Program-made: the position numbers and the translations under genes | Shown: one piece after another, positions 12,083 through 23,123 of the stretch | Layout: each line of letters starts with the position of its first letter | Position numbering within the stretch: the stretch's first letter is position 1 | Assembly: GCA_023614405.1 (NCBI GenBank) | Contig: CM042688.1 | Span: 381,535,331-381,599,330, forward strand | Direction of reading: 5' to 3' | From: Avena insularis | Lineage: Eukaryota; Streptophyta; Magnoliopsida; Poales; Poaceae | Length of the DNA: 64,000 nucleotides | Notes under the pieces: generated by a model | Told to the model about the DNA's origin: nothing | Database searches by the model: none | Seen by the model: only the letters and a program-made list of their open reading frames with translations

Positions 12083-13557
12083 TCACTTCTCATTAGACCA
12101 CTTGAGGCACTTGCCATCGTTGCTAGGCGACCAACTACGATCATTCAAGGTGGATCTTACATTATTGGCCCTCCACAGCTCACGAAATGCAAGTTCGTCC
12201 CACCTGGGATCTGACTTGGCTTCCCTATCTTTAGCATCCTGTGGCACAATTAGCGGTGCATCACATGCCTGATTGTTGCCGCTAGAAGATGCACCTCTAT
12301 TCTTTGCTTCAAATTGTCAAGCTCTCTTTAGTCAGCTTCAAGCTTCACCGCAGCCTCTCTGTCAGCTGCTTCAGATGCAGCCAATTTCTTTGCATATTCA
12401 GCTTCAAACTCAGCTATTCTGCATTTTCTACAAAGGGCTCCCCTAAGCTCGTCTTCCCTCTTGCAAATAGGGCAAAACACGAGGTAATGTAGAAAAAATG
12501 GATCTTCTTGTACAACTGGTAGGTCACGTAAGCATCTATGGCTGCATACTTCAGGTTTATATCAAACAACAGCCACTCGTCCTAGAAATCGTGCCTATCC
12601 ATAGGGAAATCTTCCTTCATTTTGTCGTACGACTCAGCTAGGATTCTAGTTGCGAGTGATGCCATTCCATCCTTCCTCGAGCCCCCTAGGATCTTGACAA
12701 GACTCTGAATATCGATCCACTTGTGCGCAGGAATTATAATTCCCTCTTGATACAATTTCGAAAAATCAGTTCTTTTATCGACAGTGCAGAAAACAATTCC
12801 CTTTTCTACAAGGAACTAGCACAGCGCCGGACATTTCCTGTCAGTCCTAAAAGTATGTAGTTTTTCATCACCAAAATTTGTAACTACAAATATTTTGTCA
12901 ATGCAAGATCATCATCTCAATATAATTTTGAAAAGTTTAGTAAATGCAAGATCAAGACTCTCAACATTGTATTGTCATAATTTATTTGGTTTTGCTATTT
13001 CTTAATCGACTGAACAAGTTGCACATTTCTTTTAACTACGGTTGCATTTTTCTTAGGTGATTAAGACTAAAGAAAATCTCAGTCGATTGAGACATAGGCA
13101 AACCCTAATTTATTTGGTCCTAAATAAAATCCAGTAGTTGCAAGATGAGCAAGTTGAACGACGGTTGCATTTTTCTTAGGTGATTAAGACTAAAGAAAAT
13201 CTCAGTCGATTGAGACATAGGCAAACCCTAATTTATTTGGTCCTAAATAAAGAACAAGAGGAGAAAACCCTAAAAGCGGTTAGCTACAGAGAGTAGATCT
13301 ACAAACCGGGAGAGGTGGTAGACAAGGACGTGTTTCCGCATGGCCAGTTGAACGACGACGACTTCACTCCCTTCATATGGGTGCTCCGGGGTGTACTCGA
13401 GGTCCAATCCCACAAACTTGTCCTCGTCTATCCCAAGCCAACCCTCGTGCATCCTCAGAACACGCACCACTGTATCCTCCTCGTTGGTGTAGAGAACGTC
13501 TATCTTCTTGTTGTCATGGGTAGTGAAGCTTGTCTCTAGAGTGCGTAGACCTTCCAT
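12083..13557 (-). pseudogene. DEDDy 3'-5' exonuclease-like (Werner/RNase D type) pseudogene with zinc-ribbon tail
   Basis: Exon 1 is 13,557-13,307 on the minus strand. It begins MEGLRTLETSFTTHDNKK and contains FVGLDLEYT, where D52 and E54 fit the Exo I motif. A GT-AG intron (13,306-12,847, phase 2) leads to exon 2 at 12,846 (ACTGACAGG onward). Exon 2 has WIDIQSLVKILGGSRKDGMA and YAAIDAYVTYQLYKKI, with the tyrosine and aspartate of Exo III. Family members remove 3'-terminal nucleotides from DNA or RNA; an N-terminal Exo I half and C-terminal Exo III half match that layout. In-frame TAG codons lie at 12,816-12,818 and 12,582-12,584. A frameshift near 12,510 then opens a frame with CPICKRED and CRKC (four-cysteine ribbon) and a Glu/Ala-rich coiled coil. 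The tail reads on, with further stops, to TGA at 12,083-12,085 (KWSNEK end). Exonuclease family is fairly sure; the substrate cannot be told. Confidence 0.7.
13038..13251. repeat. Two identical 91-bp direct repeats inside the intron
   Basis: Copies at 13,038-13,128 and 13,161-13,251 both begin acggttgcatttttcttagg and end ggtcctaaataaa, and I find no difference between them. The 32-bp spacer is unique. Both lie in the predicted intron of the exonuclease-like pseudogene. Perfect identity beside a coding exon with several stops points to a recent duplication. Confidence 0.9.
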
Positions 13558-13857
13558 GGCGGCAAGGAGAAGACGGGAAGAAGATAGTAGATGACAGGAA
13601 GAAGAAGAGTGGTTTCTGCGAGGCAGGGGAACGGTGGAACCGTCAATGCGCTTTTATGGTAGGGGTTAACGATTGGGACGGAAGTCCAAGGAGAGACGCG
13701 TGGTGGTGGACGTTCCAGCTTCTGAGTAAACAAAAAAAAATTATAACGCTGATACATGTGCCCTGTTTTGTCACGTCAATACACTGGGTAGGGGGTGTTG
13801 TCCTATCTACTGTGCCAACGTTGCAAGCCTACGTGACAGCCACCCTGCCTAAGCGAC
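13558..13857. other. 5' flank of the exonuclease-like pseudogene
   Basis: This 300-bp stretch lies upstream of the minus-strand start codon at 13,557 and would hold its 5' untranslated region and promoter. A purine-rich run (ggaagaagaagagtgg) and an A9 tract (13,733-13,741) are visible. I cannot identify a convincing TATA box, and open frames here are short and composition-driven. Confidence 0.35.
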
Positions 13858-14058
13858 GGGAGCGACATAACGGCGAGAACTGAAAGGGGGGCCCAACTTG
13901 ACGCCCGTTAGCCTCATTTTTTGTATTGAAACGTAAAGTTGAATTCGTGCCGAAAAATACCCTCTGAGTATTTGGCACACCAACTGTAGTCATCCCGGCT
14001 GATTTCAGGGAACTTGGGTACCGTGTTGCCTGTACACCCCAACTTTCGGGCCGCAAAA
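13858..14058 (-). repeat. 200-bp segment with an inverted diverged copy at 44,038-44,240
   Basis: Read on the minus strand this segment aligns with 44,038-44,240 on the plus strand. Shared blocks include caactttcgggccgcaaaat, cttgggtaccg, ccctctgagtatttggca, gttgaattcgtgcc and gcgacataac. Identity is clearly below that of a recent duplication. Each copy is cut off by a different transposon sequence (LTR fragment at 14,060 here, CACTA end plus 60 bp at the other). I do not recognise the family. Confidence 0.6.
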
Positions 14059-14059
14059 T

Positions 14060-14547
14060 GATATTCTCCTCCGGCAGGGTGCCGGGAAGAGCTTCAGATC
14101 CCTCCTGATCTAGGGATAGAGATGACGGAGGCTACAGACTCTTTCATGGATTTTTGATCGGGTACATAGGGTTTTCGTCCCAAGGGCAATATATAGGTGG
14201 AAGGAGAGGCCGAGGGGTGCAGGTCGGCCACACCACCGGCGCGGGCCAGGGCCCGCTGCCAGGTGGTGTGGTGGCCCCCTGGCTCCTCTCCGTCTCGTAT
14301 TCTGGCATCTGATGACTTCCGGAAAAATAGGCACTTTATCTTTTGTCCCGTCCAATCCTGAGAATATTCATTTTCTTACTTTCCTGGAACCAAAAACAGC
14401 AGAAATGTACCGGCAATCGTGGCTCTTGTTAATAGGTTAGTCCAAGAAATCATATGGAAAGTACTCCAAAGTGTGGATAAAACACAAGAAAGTGGATAAA
14501 ACCAAGCATGGAACATCAAAAATTATAGATACATTTGCAATGTATCA
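14060..14547 (-). mobile_element. LTR fragment (terminal 490 bp)
   Basis: It matches the last 490 bp of the LTR at 44,731-46,303 in the same orientation: ggcagggtgccgggaagagc, gtggatttttgatcgggt, cgtattctggcatctgatga, gttaataggttagtccaaga. Both end in gatacatttgcaatgtatca. The first part of the LTR is missing and the fragment starts next to the 200-bp inverted segment. Copies have diverged by scattered substitutions and small indels. Confidence 0.8.
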
Positions 14548-16940
14548 AGCGTTTGTGGGTAACTTTTCCTGAGTGAGAAAAACCCGTGAGCTTTTATAAT
14601 TCAAATAAAAATTCAGAATATAGAATAAATCTAAATTAAATCATATCTTTTTAAATAATTCAAATTTGCAAAAACTTTCAAAATGAAATGTCATTCAGAT
14701 TCAAAGATGAATCTAAACCTGTTTTCAAATTTGACTAGAGTCAACTCTAACTAGTTAAACCTTTGTCTTTTCACCCTATTTTAATTGTTTAGCATTTAAA
14801 TATTGTTTTAAATTCATAAATTCAAATAATACGTATAATATATGTTTTTGGATGAAAAAATGCTAGGAATTCAAATATGCCATCCAAAATAATTTTTGAG
14901 AAATTTAAAATTTTGGAAATATTTAAATACCAATAAATGCCTTTTCTTAATAAATTCATAACTTCAAATCCGTAATTCCAAATTTGAAAAATAATATGTC
15001 TAAATCGGTCAGCGCTGTGGGTCCATTCTAAATATGCATTCCATGATATGAATTGAAGCATGCATCGGATAAATATTATAAAAATAGCAAGGTTTATGCA
15101 ACTAAAATGGGACTAAATAAATACTAAAAATGCTTATTTCTTGTTTCCACACCTCACCCATGCCATGATATGTTATACCGTGCAATTGTGCATCATTCCA
15201 TCATGACATACTTTGTTTGCTTGTTGCATATATTCATATGGTTGGACACTTTATTTATTATAGCCTTTGTGTGTTTGCCTTTTATCCAGACACATGTTGA
15301 GCAAGGGAACTATCAGGAGAACCAAGAGTACTACCCGGATCCCAGTTACCCTATTATTGATCCGACATGCAAGCATTTCCCCATGCTTGCACACATATAA
15401 CACCTGTGCCTCTATCTTATTATTACATCATTGAGTCACGATTGAATTAAATTGAATCCCAAGTATTGCATAGCCTTTACTTTTAAACCCCACCGAAACT
15501 TGTACCTCAATCCTATGAGCCATTACCACAGGAGTTGTTTGAGCCACGCGAGTCATAGAATTGCATGTGTAGGGTTCGTGCAAGTATTTGGATAACGAGG
15601 TACCTAAACAACTTAATCTGAGTAGTAATAGGATAACTAAAGAAAGAGGCACCAGTAGGCAATAGCTGCTACTTGGTTCTTCCACGCTCGCTTATGTCCC
15701 ATAGGACCCGAGTACTTGATACATGTTCCTTGACTATTCACACTATCCACATGTGGGAGACTCTATGGATCCCCTTCATCTGAGCTTGATTCACACTTTA
15801 TTTCTTGGGGCCACAAATTAGTTTGGGGCTCTATTACTATCCTGTACTTATGCCATGCTTTACTGCTTTATTCACGATTGCGTATGGAGCTCCTGTACTA
15901 TTTAGGAATGTGGAGTGTTTACGCAGTATAGACAAGCCCAGCCACACTTTCGAGTTCCCAGTCTTTTACCGCCATTGGCGCAAACCCTGGGTCCGTCTCG
16001 GAGCTGGCCAACTTCATTGCGGGTAGCTTAGTGGGGTGGCCCCCTGAAATAGTTTTTGAATCCTGTGAATGCGTTGTCGTGAGGTCTCATTACTTTTTAT
16101 TTAGTTCTTCCCGGGGTTGATCGTGCGTGTGTTGCTATTTGTACACCCATGCAGGGTAAACCTTTTTGAAAGCCGTGTCTGTGGTTATGGACGACTTGGA
16201 GCACAGTTTCTTGATCATAGATAACTATAACTAAAGTACTACCTTTAATTTGACTAAGACATGACAAGTAAATAGTGTAACACTCATGGAATGGTTAATA
16301 AAATTGCCAACAGATGGGATGTTCTTCTGCCTTCTCATTCGTTAAGAGAGAAGGAGGGCGAGCGATGTTTACTTATGTTACTTATACAACTGTTGTTTCT
16401 AATTAACGATCGTCCATCCATATCTGGTTGGGCGGATGTTGTAGCATGTCTCTATAGAACTGTTTAAATATTATTTTTCGCTGCAATTGCGTCACCCCCT
16501 TTAGATGCATAAAGACTTGCTGAGTACCCCTAGGGTCTCACATGATAAATATTTTGGTTCAGATGGACATGTTACTCATAGTAAGGTTACTGGGTCGAGG
16601 AGACCGATGATGGTGGCAACGACTATCAATATAGAGATTCTGGGGATGGAGATCCGTGAGATCTGTGGGTGGGATGTGCTTATATTCAGGGTATCTTATG
16701 TCAATTTGCTTCTTGTCCATACTCGAATCTTGTTTTCCGCTTCCGCTTGATACTCTAATGTGTGATGTATGAGGATGTATCCTAAACTATTATCTGTATG
16801 TAGGATATTTGGATCTTGCTGTATGGCGTTGAATATTTCTATTTCTTTTAGATGGTATGTCTCTGATGTACTGTTGTATGTCGCTAGCATACACACTTGT
16901 GTATGTTTTGTTAGCATACCTATCGACTACGCCGCTCTCT
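14548..16940. other. Non-coding, retroelement-like DNA (unclassified)
   Basis: 14,560-15,160 is very AT-rich with many short caaat/aaattt runs. 15,290-15,400 has a short acidic, aromatic open stretch (EQGNYQENQEYYPDPSYP). 15,400-16,940 is mixed sequence with no long frame, no terminal repeats I can define and no similarity to the rest of the window. The style resembles the gag-poor internal regions of unclassified Triticeae LTR elements, but I cannot prove it. The CACTA at 16,941 inserted into this DNA, whose other side resumes at 43,979. Confidence 0.4.
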
Positions 16941-17230
16941 CATTACAAGAAATCTGCTCACTAGTGACCTTTTTTTAATGACCATGCATTTTTTGGTCAT
17001 AGATCTATGACCATTCTGAGCCAATTGGTCGTAAGGCATTTTGAAGGGTCCAAACCTTGAAACATAACGACCAATTTAGTCAAAAAGGTCACAGTTTGCT
17101 TACACGAAATGGTCTCAAATTAACGACATGGGTGCAGAGCCTTTTATTTTGCAGACTACGACCAATTTAGATGGTCATAACATCTTAACCTGGGTTGAAT
17201 TAAAATGACTAGGCAACCACCTCAGCATGT
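16941..17230 (+). repeat. CACTA left terminus and subterminal repeats
   Basis: After the terminal CATTACAAGAAATCTG there are at least nine copies or near-copies of TGACCA/TGGTCA/CGACCA in both orientations up to about 17,190 (for example at 16,979, 16,993, 17,008, 17,024, 17,068, 17,086, 17,159 and 17,172). In En/Spm such motifs bind the TNPA protein; that role here is by analogy. 17,231-17,440 holds two 75-bp-spaced copies of tcctatgggctagagccrgt but no gene. Confidence 0.85.
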
Positions 17231-17442
17231 GGGTCCCCGAAATTGACACGCAGGATGGATCTGATAGGTGGGTCCTACTCTTATATAGTTTTTTTAGCAT
17301 ATATCAATGGTATATGTCCTATGGGCTAGAGCCAGTGGACCATATCGGGCGGGCGGTCCTTCAGATAGGCCCAAATCAGTGGGCCTACATCCTATGGGCT
17401 AGAGCCGGTGGCCCAAATCGGGTGGGCAGGGACTCGAATTGT

Positions 17443-17517
17443 CAAAAAATTGGTGCGTAGGGGGGACTCGAACCCACGACCACGCGCTGGTATGGTATGC
17501 GCCGAACCACTGGGACA
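17443..17517 (-). other. tRNA-like pol III module, left copy (degenerate)
   Basis: On the minus strand the sequence has an A-box-like cccagtggttcg, a perfect B-box core GGTTCGAGTCC (17,464-17,474), a cgcacc 3' end and then a run of six T. Spacing of the boxes is about that of a tRNA. The 5' acceptor strand does not pair with the 3' strand, so it is not a functional tRNA. A second copy in opposite orientation lies at 23,050-23,123. Confidence 0.45.
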
Positions 17518-17737
17518 AGGCAGTGTTATTGTCTATGTATGAGAACTACATTTATATATACATTCATTCTTTCTCTAACTTATCAAAGGGCGACTCGAAT
17601 CTGGGATGGGACTTGGCATAATTTCCTTCCTCCGAGAACGGCGGCGACCAGCTAGGGTTCGAGTCCCCGCCCGCCACGGTCGATCTAGGGTTCCAGCTAG
17701 GGTTCGAGTCCCTTCTTGCTCGCCACGGTCGACCAGC

Positions 17738-18309
17738 ATGGGTCCATCCCCTGCCGCCAGCTCCGACAGTTCTTTGTCGCGTCGCCGCCGCCGACCCATC
17801 CCCTATCGCCAGCTCCCTTTTGACTATGCTCCCGCCAAGTACTGCGACTGCGGAGAGATGATGCCATAGTGGATATCTTGGAGCGATGACAACCCCGGCC
17901 GGAGATACCACAATTGCAGGATACACTCGGTTAGTTTCCAGCTCCATCTCTGAATTTTGTTCAGTTTTTTCATCTCTGAATTTGGTTTGTTCATCTCTGA
18001 ATTTGGTTCATCTCTTAATTTTGTTCATCTCTGAATTTGGTTTTTCAGATTGAGGGCCGTGTCGGGTGTGACAAATTCAGTTGGGCAGACAGTGAGATGC
18101 CCAAATTTCGGAAAGATTTAATCAGGGACCTAAGAGATGCTGTGTGGGAGAAAACTGAAGCAATTGAAAGGCTTGAAAGCAATGCTGAGACAATGGGGAT
18201 GGTGCATGATGAACTGAAGATACAAGGAGATGGTGCAAGTGAGAAAGAGAAGTTGAAGATGCAGGGAGATGGAGGAGGCAATTTTTTCATTTTTGGATCA
18301 TTTCTGTAG
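17738..18309 (+). pseudogene. GRF-type zinc-finger protein fragment in the CACTA
   Basis: Exon 1 is 17,738-17,929 (64 codons), intron 17,930-18,048 (gttagt to tttcag), exon 2 18,049-18,309. The product starts MGPSPAASSDSSLSRRRRR, then KYCDCGEMM, then WISWSDDNPGRRYHNC, then VGCDKFSW. C36, C38, C60 and C71 plus the NPGRR motif define a GRF zinc finger, a single-strand nucleic-acid or protein-binding module found in topoisomerase 3 alpha, APE2 and NEIL3 and in many small grass proteins. A Leu/Glu/Lys-rich helix (RKDLIRDLRDAVWEKTEAIE) follows. Codon 44 is TAG (17,867-17,869), within the finger, so the copy is probably dead. It runs convergently towards TNP2. Its 5' flank holds a short repeat (ctagggttcgagtccc). 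Domain call is secure; capture from a host gene or long-term CACTA residence cannot be separated here. Confidence 0.75.
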
Positions 18310-18786
18310 CTTTTGCTATGTACTGTGGAATGTGTATGTCTAGCAAGTGAAAATTCCCTGTAGCTTTTGTGGAATGTGTATGTCCAGCAAGTGAAAATTT
18401 AAGATCATTTGCTATGTCCAGCATTTCTGTAGCTTTTGATATGTACTGTAGATTTTTCTATGTCCAGCAAGTGACAAGTTCACCATTTTGCTATGTCCAG
18501 CATTGTATGCTTAAAATACTAAATTTGGGCAGCATTTTGACTGTATTTTGTGGACATTTTAGCTGCAATTTCACAGTGGCAAACAAGAGGGGAAGTGCAC
18601 ACAAATTTACAGCAAAATAACTATTTCATACAGTCATAAACTTCAGTACATAAATCTTGACAGAAACTTAATAGTAGTTCACTCACATAGGACAGGAACT
18701 TGACAGAAATTAACAGTAGTTCACGCACATAAAACTTCAGTCCTAACCAGTAGGTAACACTACAGTTAACAGGAACTTATCAAAAA
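18310..18786. other. Convergent 3' flanks of the GRF gene and TNP2
   Basis: Contains several copies of a short motif (tatgtccagcaagtgaaaat and shorter forms, 18,340-18,510) and then aacttgacagaaa-type pairs (18,655-18,770). No open frame of interest. It probably contains the 3' untranslated regions of both genes. Confidence 0.4.
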
Positions 18787-21700
18787 CTACTCGTCATCAT
18801 CGAATCGATGCCTTTGCCTATTATCTTCACCATCGCTACAATACTGATACATTGTATGATCTATCCTGTTTCGTTCTTCATCCTCGCCATCAACTACCTC
18901 CTTCCTCTTTTTCTTCATTTTTTCTACATATGCAGCATCAAGTACCACATGCTCCCTGTGCCTTCGCAACCTGGTTTGCACATTGGCTTCTTTAGCATGC
19001 ACCAGAACTTCTGGCGTGTCATCATCTTGGTATGTTAGCCCAACACCACCACAGGGATCCTTTTCCACTTAAGTTTCTGTAACACTCCACAAATGCCTAT
19101 GCGGGAATTTTCGCACAACTCGCCAACTTCCACCCAAGTCAGTATCTGGCACATAAAACACCTTTGTTGCTTGTGTTCTTAGAATATAATGATCAGTTTT
19201 GTACCAAAACCTTGCAGTGTTAATGCTCTTAAAGTGTCCATCGTCTTGGAATCCTGAATTCTTCTTGCCACCAACATTGAACCAATCGCAGCGAAACAAG
19301 ACAACCGACCGATGGCTGCCACCGCTACAATTATACTGCAACTTGATGATGCTTCTGATCTGACCGTAGAAGTCAATGATTGTATCCTCATGGTCTCCCT
19401 CAGCAACAATTCCACAATTCTGCGTGTTTCTATTCTTCTCACGGTCAATGGTGTGGTAGCGGACACCATCGGCAACACATGCTGAATATATTCTCACCCT
19501 CCTATCCGGTTCACATGCCAAAGCAAAAAGATCATCACTCACCTTCTTCTCCTTGTGCAAATTTCCAATCTAAAGAAATAAACCAAAACCAGGGTGAATA
19601 ACACACACAAAGAAATCATGTGTCAATTGATACAAAGGCAAGATATCTCACATGTTCCTTAAACCATTTAGCAAATCCTTTTGCGAGCCATTTATCAACC
19701 TCGATCCGGCTATCTTGCTCCGTCAACTCTTTCTTGCACAGCCTGCAATGCAAACAACAATATATCACATGCAACAAAATGGGTTCCTTCTAAGCCAAGA
19801 AAAAAGATATCGAGGGCACATGCAAGAGATGACGTACTCGATATATGGTAGCACCTCGGGGAAACTTCTGAGCACATACCAAACCGTCTTATCATAGTCA
19901 GCAGCTTCAGCCTCCAAGTATTGTGATGCTCCAAGAAAGTTCACACCATGCTTGAAAACCGAGACATCACCGCTATGCGAATCAACCTTTGTCATATTTC
20001 TGCCCGGCCGGTTAAATCTTGTTTCGACATCATCGAAGTTCCTCGAGCAGAATGTAAGACACTCATCAACAATATATGCCTCGGCAATCGACCCTTTGGG
20101 TCTGGCCATGTTTCGCACAGAACGCTTACATGTAAGCAACCTTCTTTCTATTGGGTACATCCAGCCATACTGAACAGGGCCTCTAAGCATTGCTTCTTTT
20201 GGTAAATGTAAGGCCAAATGAACCATCAAAGTGAAGAAAGCTGGAGGGAAAATCTTCTCTAGCTTGCAAAGGATAACCGGGATTTCTTTTTCGAGCCTTT
20301 CAAGAACATCCAATTTCAGTGTTTTGCAGCACAACTCTCAAAAGAAATTTCCAAGTTCAGCAACAGCTTCATATATATATCCTTATGCATCATTCCTCGG
20401 AGTCCCGCCGGTAAAATCCTTTGGAGCAGAATGTGACAGTCATGTGTTTTCAGACGTTGTAGTTTGCATCCATCAGGAGACACACATTTTGCTAAGTTAG
20501 CGGCGTACCCATCAGGAAATCTAACTGCTCTAATGAATTCACAGAATCTAATCTTTTCTTCTTTAGTCATTGTATACCATGCTTCTGGCATTTCAAATGA
20601 CTCTCCATCTTCAACAGGTTGTAGATGCAAATCTTCTCTTATTCCCATGTCTTCCAAATCGAGCCTAGAGTTGACCGTATCCTTTGTCTTGCCATCAATG
20701 TTTAGAAATGTGCCAAGCAGATTGTCGCATATATTCTTCTCGATGTGCATGACATCAAGATTATGCCTCAGCTTCAAATCAGCCCAGTACGGGAGGTCCC
20801 ACAAAATGGACCTCCGGCTCCAGCATTGCCCATCCTCACATTTTCTTTTCTTCTCAAGCTTTCCTGGTCTCACATGCTTCACCTTGTCAAGTTGCTCCAG
20901 CAGCTCTTCTTTAGTAAATTCAACCGGCTTGTCGCGAGTTTCAGTCTCGCCGTTAAAGTCTTTACTTCTTCGCCAACGATGGTTGTGAGGAAGAAAGCGG
21001 CGGCTCCCAATGAAGCATATCTTATTCCTTATTTTCTTCGAGCAAGGCTCCTTGTCACACATCACGCATGCTTGATAACCCACCATGATCCTCCCCGACA
21101 AGGTGTGCAGCGCTGGGAAATCGTGGATACACAGATGATCGTAGCATGTAGATCGAATTTGTCGGGACTCAGGGCATCATAGGTGCGTACACCTTTCCAC
21201 AGCAGGAGGAGCTCTTCGACGAGGGGCTCCATAAAGACGTCGAAATCCTTTCCTGGAGAATCTAGACCCGGGATCAGCAACGCCATCATGAGGTTGGACT
21301 GGTCCATACATGCCCATGGCGGCAGGTAGTATGGCACCACAAACACGGGCCACATGCTATATGAGTTGCTCATGTTTCCAAAAGGATTAAAACCATCTGT
21401 GGTGATGCCTAGTCTTATATTCCTTGCATCAGAGGCAAAAAATTTATATTTCCTATCAAAATCTTTCCATGCCTCTCCGTCAGCTAGATGGCTAAGCTCA
21501 TTCTCCACGGGTTGCCGCCTTAGCTTGTGCCACTGGACCTCCTCTGATTGTTCTTTCAAAATGAACATTCTTTGCAGCCTTGGAATCAAAGGGAAGTGCC
21601 TCAAGACCTTCTACGGCATCTGCCTCCTCCCATCAGCATCTTTCCACCTAGAAGCACTGCACTTTGGACAGTTGTCAAGTTTGGCAAACTGCTTCCGAAA

Positions 21701-22380
21701 CAACACGCAATTATTGGGGCACACATGTATTGAATCATAGCCAAACCCTAATCTTCCGATAATGCTCAACGCTTCATCATAATTTCTGGGAATTGAGCTT
21801 TTGGGGTACTGCAATGTCAAGATTCGGAGTATCGCGTTGAAGGCGGCATTGCTTATCCGGTAGTATGATTTGGCATGAAGCAACTTCATAGTGAAGGTAA
21901 ATCTAGAAAAGGTACCACCATCACTAGATGGACGCTTCGCCTCCTCTATCAGCTCTGCAAATATAGTCTTCCCTCCCTCACCACCTTGCGGTTCTGACTT
22001 GTACACATTCTATCATCTTCATACCCGTCCTCTTCCTCAAAACCATCATTGACTAGCGGATCATCTTCTACAAAATCAGCGCCTTGATGATCAACATGAT
22101 GTGCCTCTCGATCAGGTTGAACATGTTTAGGTTGAGGTGCATGTAAAGGTTCACCGTGATGGATCCATCTATTGTAAGTGCTTGCCATCCCATTCATTAG
22201 CATATGAGCCTCTACATTATCTAGAGTTTGTTGCTCTCGGTTGACACAACTGCGGCATGGGCAAAGAACTTGAGCATCCTTGGCAAAATTTCCGTGAACT
22301 AATCGCATGAACTCATCCACTCCCCTTAGATGCTCATAGGAAAGCCTTCTAACTCCTTTCCTAATCCAGCTTCTGTCCAT
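18787..22380 (-). pseudogene. TNP2-type CACTA transposase (Transposase_21 family), multiply disrupted
   Basis: Start is the ATG at 22,380 (MDRSWIRKGVRRLSYEHLRG), the transposase-associated domain with CPCRSC. Next come HVCPNNCVLF and DNCPKCSASRW (zinc knuckle), DGFNPFGNMSNSYSMWPV, HNLDVMHIEKNICDNLLGT (about 20,765-20,710) and RLKTHDCHILLQ, all TNP2 hallmarks. A DUF4218-type region (LHLPKEAMLRGPVQYGWMYP, about 20,205-20,146) follows, then a small exon (about 19,635-19,745) and a DUF4216-type exon from 19,570 (SVVLFRCDWFNVGG). The tail continues to 18,787. The protein would cut and rejoin element ends. Breaks: frameshift near 22,005; TAG 21,611-21,613; frameshift near 21,130; a dinucleotide change in an (AT)n run at 20,370-20,380; TGA 20,338-20,340; TAA 19,069-19,071. 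Introns end ttgcag and tttctttag. Family assignment is very safe. Confidence 0.92.
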
Positions 22381-22430
22381 CTGCATGCAAAAGACCAAAA
22401 AATTGTTGCAAGTTAGCATTCGCAATCGAA

Positions 22431-22652
22431 GCACAGACCAAAGTAGCTAGTACTTTCACAAAACAACAGTACAATGCTATTAGAATTCTACTATTATACT
22501 AGAAGCACAGACCAAAGTAGCTAGTACATTCACAAAACAACAATATAATGCTATTAGAATTCTACTATTCTACTAGAAGCACAGACCAAAGTAGGTAGTA
22601 CATTCACAAAACAGCAGTACAATGCTATTATAATTCTATGCTCCTTCTAAAT
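22431..22652. repeat. Three 74-bp tandem repeats upstream of TNP2
   Basis: Units start at gcacagaccaaagtag at 22,431, 22,505 and 22,579, and a broken fourth appears near 22,680. They lie immediately upstream of the TNP2 start codon, so they sit in its 5' untranslated region or promoter. Copies differ at only a few positions. Confidence 0.85.
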
Positions 22653-23049
22653 ACAGGCTCACCATCTGCTATTCTACTAGAAGCACAGACTAAAGAATTC
22701 TGCTAGAACCTTTACCATGTCCACATCGCCCTTCATCACGCTTCATTGTCAAAGCAGTGATGGCCGGCCGTGCCCCTTCTTCCGCCCCCCAACCCTAGCT
22801 GGTCGCCGCCGCCGCCCCAGCCCTAGTGGTCACCGCCGCCACCCCGGCCCTAGATGGTCGCCGCTGCCGCCGCTGCTGCTGCCCCAGCCTTAGCTGGTCG
22901 CTGCCGCCGCCCCAGCTCTCTAGGCTCTAGCCGCTCAGGGGAAATTCTGCCAAGTCCCGATCCCGATTCGAGTGGCTCTTTGATAAGTTAGAGAAACAAT
23001 AAACATATATATAGACGTAGTTCTAGTACTCAGACAACACCACGTCCTT
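22653..23049. other. GC-rich 5' flank and right inverted-repeat arm
   Basis: 22,740-22,930 is a degenerate CCGCCGCC-rich repeat (gccgccgccccagccctag and variants). 22,926-23,049 is the inverted partner of about 17,520-17,640, sharing gattcgagtggctctttgat-type sequence and tatatatag. No gene is evident. Confidence 0.5.
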
Positions 23050-23123
23050 TTCCCAGCGGTTCAGTGCATACTATACAAGCGCGTGGTCGTGGGTTCGAGT
23101 CCCAGCCCGCGCACCCTTTTTTT
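23050..23123 (+). other. tRNA-like pol III module, right copy (degenerate)
   Basis: Contains an A-box-like cccagcggttcag (23,052-23,064), a perfect B-box core GGTTCGAGTCC (23,092-23,102), gcccgcgcacc and then seven T (23,117-23,123), the usual pol III stop. The T-stem pairs at four of five positions. The 5' acceptor half does not match the 3' half, so I do not call a tRNA gene. It is inverted relative to the copy at 17,443-17,517, and the pair encloses the GRF gene and TNP2. Confidence 0.45.

Noticed and set aside
17443..23123. Two functional tRNA genes
   Set aside because: B box and T-arm are good but the acceptor strands do not pair and no sensible anticodon arm forms, so they are tRNA-like relics at best.
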